Both the position numbers and the translations under genes were made by a program. A stretch of 64,000 bases of DNA from Alkalicoccus daliensis (GTDB taxonomy: Bacteria; Bacillota; Bacilli; Bacillales; Salisediminibacteriaceae), in contig NZ_FNIL01000003.1 in the NCBI RefSeq assembly GCF_900103955.1, forward strand, positions 62,001 to 126,000, written 5' to 3'. The notes beneath the pieces are model-generated. The model saw only the letters and a program-made list of their open reading frames with translations, was not told the DNA's origin and searched no databases. Below are positions 61,376 through 64,000 of this stretch, piece after piece (within the stretch, counting starts at the first letter, position 1; every line of letters begins with the position of its first letter).

Positions 61376-61753
61376 TTGAGAGAAGTGAAGAAGACGAAGG
61401 GTCAATTGGAAATGGCATTAAGTGTAAAGATTACGCAATGGGAAAAGGAGTATTTAGGCAGGGGATCACTATCATGTAAGTGTGAGTTGATCCGCGATAT
61501 GGCGCTGATAACTCTCGCAGGTGTTTTAACGCCGGCTGAGTATCAGATGGCTGAATCAATTGCAGGAAGGGATCAGATTAAGAAATTCAGAAATGACCTG
61601 GTGGAATCCGGCAGGAAACAGGTTGAAGAGATGGTTAACGAGGTGTTTGGTTTGGAACTGATCTCGTTGCATACCGATATCAGTACAAAGACAGGCGAGC
61701 GGCTTATAGTACTCAAATTCAATAAACCTTGGGATCAGGCAGACAATGCCTAA
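61376..61753 (+). CDS. DUF2294-family protein
   Basis: 125 aa from a TTG behind GGAAGAAGG. KKTKGQLEMALSVKITQWEK followed by GRGSLSCKCELIRDMALITL, then GLELISLHTDISTKTGERLI matches DUF2294, small soluble proteins of unknown function in Firmicutes and other phyla. It is directly upstream of the bicarbonate permease, though a terminator lies between. An 11-bp inverted repeat, ATGAGAGGCTC, flanks it at 61269-61279 and 61861-61871. Confidence 0.82.
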   Translation: MREVKKTKGQLEMALSVKITQWEKEYLGRGSLSCKCELIRDMALITLAGVLTPAEYQMAESIAGRDQIKKFRNDLVESGRKQVEEMVNEVFGLELISLHTDISTKTGERLIVLKFNKPWDQADNA

Positions 61754-61933
61754 ATTTTAGTTGACTTACTCACTTTCATGCATAATAATAAAAGAGGAAA
61801 CATTCGCTCAGGGCAGTTCAAGAGCCATTCTTGGAGATTGAGCCGCCGGATGATTGAATGGAGCCTCTCATCATAAACCAATGCGATTGTTGGTGATGTG
61901 GAATACTTTTCCAAAAGTAAGCCATACATACAC

Positions 61934-61966
61934 AGCGCACACTCTTTTGAGTGTGCGCTTTTTTTG
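61934..61966 (+). terminator. Terminator between DUF2294 and sbtA
   Basis: AGCGCACACTC and GAGTGTGCGCT arms with a 4-base loop, followed by TTTTTTT. Transcripts of the two genes are therefore at least partly separate. Confidence 0.92.
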
Positions 61967-62014
61967 ATGAGTGAAAACCTTTACAAACAAACTATCATTT
62001 AGGAGGTTATCATT

Positions 62015-62971
62015 ATGGAAAGCTTATTGTATGTAGTCACAAGTCCTCCGGTTATTCTTTTTATTGTCGGTATTCTTGCGGCAATCGGAAAGTCGAACCT
62101 GAAAATGCCTGATGGATTATCTATTGGCCTGAATATGTATTTATTATTAGCGATCGGCCTGAAAGGGGGCATGGGCCTGGCAGAGGTCCGTATAGATGAA
62201 GTAGTGGCGCCATTTGCCGCAGCACTTATATTAGGGCTTATTTTGCCGATTGTAGGGTACTTTATCGGGATGCTGTTCAAATTTACGTTTGAGGAACGGG
62301 TTGCTATGGCTGCGACATTCGGTTCAGTTTCATTAGTTACTTTTGCTGCGGCTACCGCACAGCTTGATCAAATGGGGATTGGCTATGAGCCGTATATGAC
62401 CACGCTTGTTGTTCTTTTGGAAATTCCCGGCCTTGTAGTAGCTTTAATGATTTACCAGCACTTTAAATCTCCCGTGTTTGGCATTGTACCTAGAGCCGGG
62501 GCGACCCATGTGATGATCGACAGTTTGATGTCAAAAAGCATTTTGCTGCTTATTGCGGGATTAGCAGCAGGATATTTTGCACCTGATACCGCTATGCTGA
62601 AACCGTTCTTTGTAGATCTTTTTCCGGGCGTACTGCTGTTGTTTTTGCTTGGATTAGGATTAAAGGTTGGACAGCAGCTCGGCGTGATTAAAGAATACGG
62701 CTGGGCTCTTATTGCTGCAGGGATTGTCTTTCCTGTTATCGGGGCCGTCATCGGGTATATGATGGCTCAAGCAGCCGGCTTTTCTGAAGGAGGAACCATA
62801 CTGTTTATGGCACTTGCTGCAAGCGGATCTTACATTGCAGCACCCGCGATGCTCCAAGCTTCAGTACCTGATGCAAAGCCGTCCTTTTACTTAACGATGG
62901 CTCTGGCAGTCACCTTCCCGTTTAATCTGATTGTGGGGATACCGCTGTTTATTCAGTTCGTTACGGGTTAA
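62015..62971 (+). CDS. sbtA: Sodium-dependent bicarbonate permease SbtA
   Basis: 318 aa, about ten helices in two inverted halves. NLKMPDGLSIGLNMYLLLAI and GLKGGMGLAEVR start the family, AATFGSVSLVTFAAATAQLD is in the first core domain and ALAASGSYIAAPAMLQASVP in the second. SbtA imports bicarbonate with Na+; in cyanobacteria it is paired with the PII-like SbtB, which is absent here. AGGAGG precedes the ATG. Carbonic anhydrase is encoded 4.4 kb upstream. Confidence 0.92.
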   Translation: MESLLYVVTSPPVILFIVGILAAIGKSNLKMPDGLSIGLNMYLLLAIGLKGGMGLAEVRIDEVVAPFAAALILGLILPIVGYFIGMLFKFTFEERVAMAATFGSVSLVTFAAATAQLDQMGIGYEPYMTTLVVLLEIPGLVVALMIYQHFKSPVFGIVPRAGATHVMIDSLMSKSILLLIAGLAAGYFAPDTAMLKPFFVDLFPGVLLLFLLGLGLKVGQQLGVIKEYGWALIAAGIVFPVIGAVIGYMMAQAAGFSEGGTILFMALAASGSYIAAPAMLQASVPDAKPSFYLTMALAVTFPFNLIVGIPLFIQFVTG

Positions 62972-62980
62972 AAAATATAG

Positions 62981-63019
62981 AAAGAGTGCGCCCCTGTCTG
63001 TGACAGGGGCGCACTCTTT
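62981..63019 (+). terminator. Terminator of sbtA
   Basis: An 18-bp perfect stem (62981-62998 and 63002-63019, GC-rich) with a 3-base loop, followed by TTTT. It is the strongest hairpin in the window. Confidence 0.92.
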
Positions 63020-63164
63020 TAGTTAACGCCCGATAAAATCATTGTGTGTCTTTACCAAACTTGTCTTTAGTTTTGTCCGAGCGTCTTTTATTTAATATTT
63101 ATATTAGCTATGTTTTATATTTTCAAAATGGGGATTTCATTAGTGTCAGTATAAATATTATAGA

Positions 63165-63311
63165 CTACAGGCTGGATGCTGACATGTTTCTTTCGTGCTG
63201 TACTTCCATTTCAGCGATACGATATTCCTGAATAAACGTATATACTACCCGTAGATCGTCTTCCGATAAGTTGTCTACTAAATGAAGGACATCTTGTTTT
63301 TCAATATTCAC
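63165..63311 (-). CDS. Small acidic helical protein, unknown
   Basis: 48 aa from a GTG behind GGAGGGG: NIEKQDVLHLVDNLSEDDLR followed by VVYTFIQEYRIAEMEVQHER. The pattern V-x2-L-V-D-x-L-S-E-x-D-L-x-x-V-x-x-F-I resembles small DUF2281/antitoxin-like helices, but no toxin gene is adjacent. It is the only coding candidate in the 62972-63366 stretch. The ribosome site is strong and composition protein-like. Confidence 0.6.
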   Translation of the reverse strand: MNIEKQDVLHLVDNLSEDDLRVVYTFIQEYRIAEMEVQHERNMSASSL

Positions 63312-63366
63312 GGAAGTCCCCTCCTTCTGTTCGATCTACAGGTTATATACCCCTATTCCAGAATTT

Positions 63367-64000
63367 TCAACCGTCTAATTTCAAAATGTATTTCTTTCTT
63401 ACTAAGAAAATAATATTATAAAGCAACAGCAACGCAGCTGTAACTGCAGCTGTAACTGCAATAAACTGTACTTCCTCTGCCCTCTCCACGTATATCCCAA
63501 TAAAGGCCCATACAAATACAGATGAGTAAATTATATCTTTATATTTTTCGGCAATTATCGCAGCTATAATTCCCCCTGCAGGAATAATTATCACTGTCCA
63601 TAACTCATTTGAAATGATAAAACCGTCCTCAAATCCAAATGTATTAAATAAAATGCCTATATTTACGATAAATGCTACAGAAACCCAGCCCATATAAATA
63701 GCAAAAGGCAGCTTCGTCCATACAGATACTTTGCCAGCCTGCAGGATCTGTCTGTATATCAGAATTATAGACAGAAGCAGAGCCGCCATAGGTAGCATGG
63801 TCCATGGGAAAAATTCGTAATGAAATAACAACAGCCAGCTGACATTAAAAATCCCATTCCATACAAATAACCAGCCTATATTATCTACAGCTTTAATATC
63901 ACCTGCATGTGAAGTAAATAAAGAGCGAATTACCCAGATTCCCAATGTGATATAAATAAGACTCCAGATGCTGAATACATATCCTGCCGGGGTGAACAGG
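63367..64000 (-). CDS. TspO/tryptophan-rich sensory-like membrane protein, partial
   Basis: The frame runs past the window end; the visible 211 residues include FTPAGYVFSIWSLIYITLGI, the N-terminal signature of TspO-like proteins, then WLFVWNGIFNVSWLLLFHYE and several further helices to a basic C-terminus. TspO proteins bind tetrapyrroles or act in stress. This one is longer than TspO of about 160 aa and may belong to a related Trp-rich group. The start codon lies outside the window. Confidence 0.75.
   Translation of the reverse strand, partial: LFTPAGYVFSIWSLIYITLGIWVIRSLFTSHAGDIKAVDNIGWLFVWNGIFNVSWLLLFHYEFFPWTMLPMAALLLSIILIYRQILQAGKVSVWTKLPFAIYMGWVSVAFIVNIGILFNTFGFEDGFIISNELWTVIIIPAGGIIAAIIAEKYKDIIYSSVFVWAFIGIYVERAEEVQFIAVTAAVTAALLLLYNIIFLVRKKYILKLDG

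Overview
The window comes from a low-GC, Gram-positive, Bacillaceae-type genome. The gene content is typical of that group: YfkAB, YtvI, MreBH, YwbE, an SE1561-type protein, an FbpB-type small protein and a Bacillus-style gas-vesicle cluster with GvpU and GvpQ. Start codons follow strong AGGAGG-type ribosome binding sites. Acidic protein tails, a very acidic lipoprotein linker, gas vesicles and a Na+/bicarbonate permease suggest a halophilic or alkaliphilic aquatic relative of Bacillus. That habitat is an inference; the species cannot be fixed from the sequence.

Layout. 1-3.9 kb (minus): a ribonucleotide reductase operon, nrdE-nrdF-flavodoxin, behind a cobalamin riboswitch and an intrinsic terminator. 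4-6.7 kb: a DUF4190 membrane protein, an N-terminally short metallo-beta-lactamase-fold protein and a DUF2817 peptidase-like protein. 6.7-12 kb (minus): a two-component system followed by an ABC-2 exporter, separated by a terminator and a 16-bp palindrome. 12-16 kb: a dispersed repeat, a lactate permease, a sirtuin with an extra N-terminal region, and YwbE. 15.9-21.7 kb (minus): a peptide ABC importer in the appDFABC order.

22.3-29 kb (minus): a complete 13-gene gas-vesicle cluster. The shell gene gvpA is followed by a terminator, and gvpU and GvpT/GvpP-like genes lie upstream of gvpA. 29.4-35 kb: CueP, a hairpin-rich intergenic region, an rRNA m5U methyltransferase, a frameshifted 3-methyladenine glycosylase, a phosphatase and YfkAB. 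35-47 kb: a large TPR protein, MATE and MFS transporters, OsmC, an aeRF1-like protein, small envelope proteins, PlsC and acylphosphatase. 47-55 kb: a luciferase-like monooxygenase, an Eis-type acetyltransferase, an aldehyde dehydrogenase, a TetR/small-export pair and an XRE-TPR regulator. 56-64 kb: MreBH, beta-carbonic anhydrase, a lipid kinase, YtvI, DUF2294 plus SbtA, and a TspO-like membrane protein cut by the window end.

Two dispersed non-coding repeat families lie between genes. Family A has two copies of 212 bp, about 95% identical, 43 kb apart. Family B has three or four degenerate copies with a roughly 60-bp core and terminal hairpins. No tRNA, rRNA, CRISPR array, transposase or prophage gene was seen. 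The least explained items are the B12-switched aerobic RNR, the gas-vesicle cluster order, the repeat families, the large TPR protein and the SbtA/DUF2294 module.
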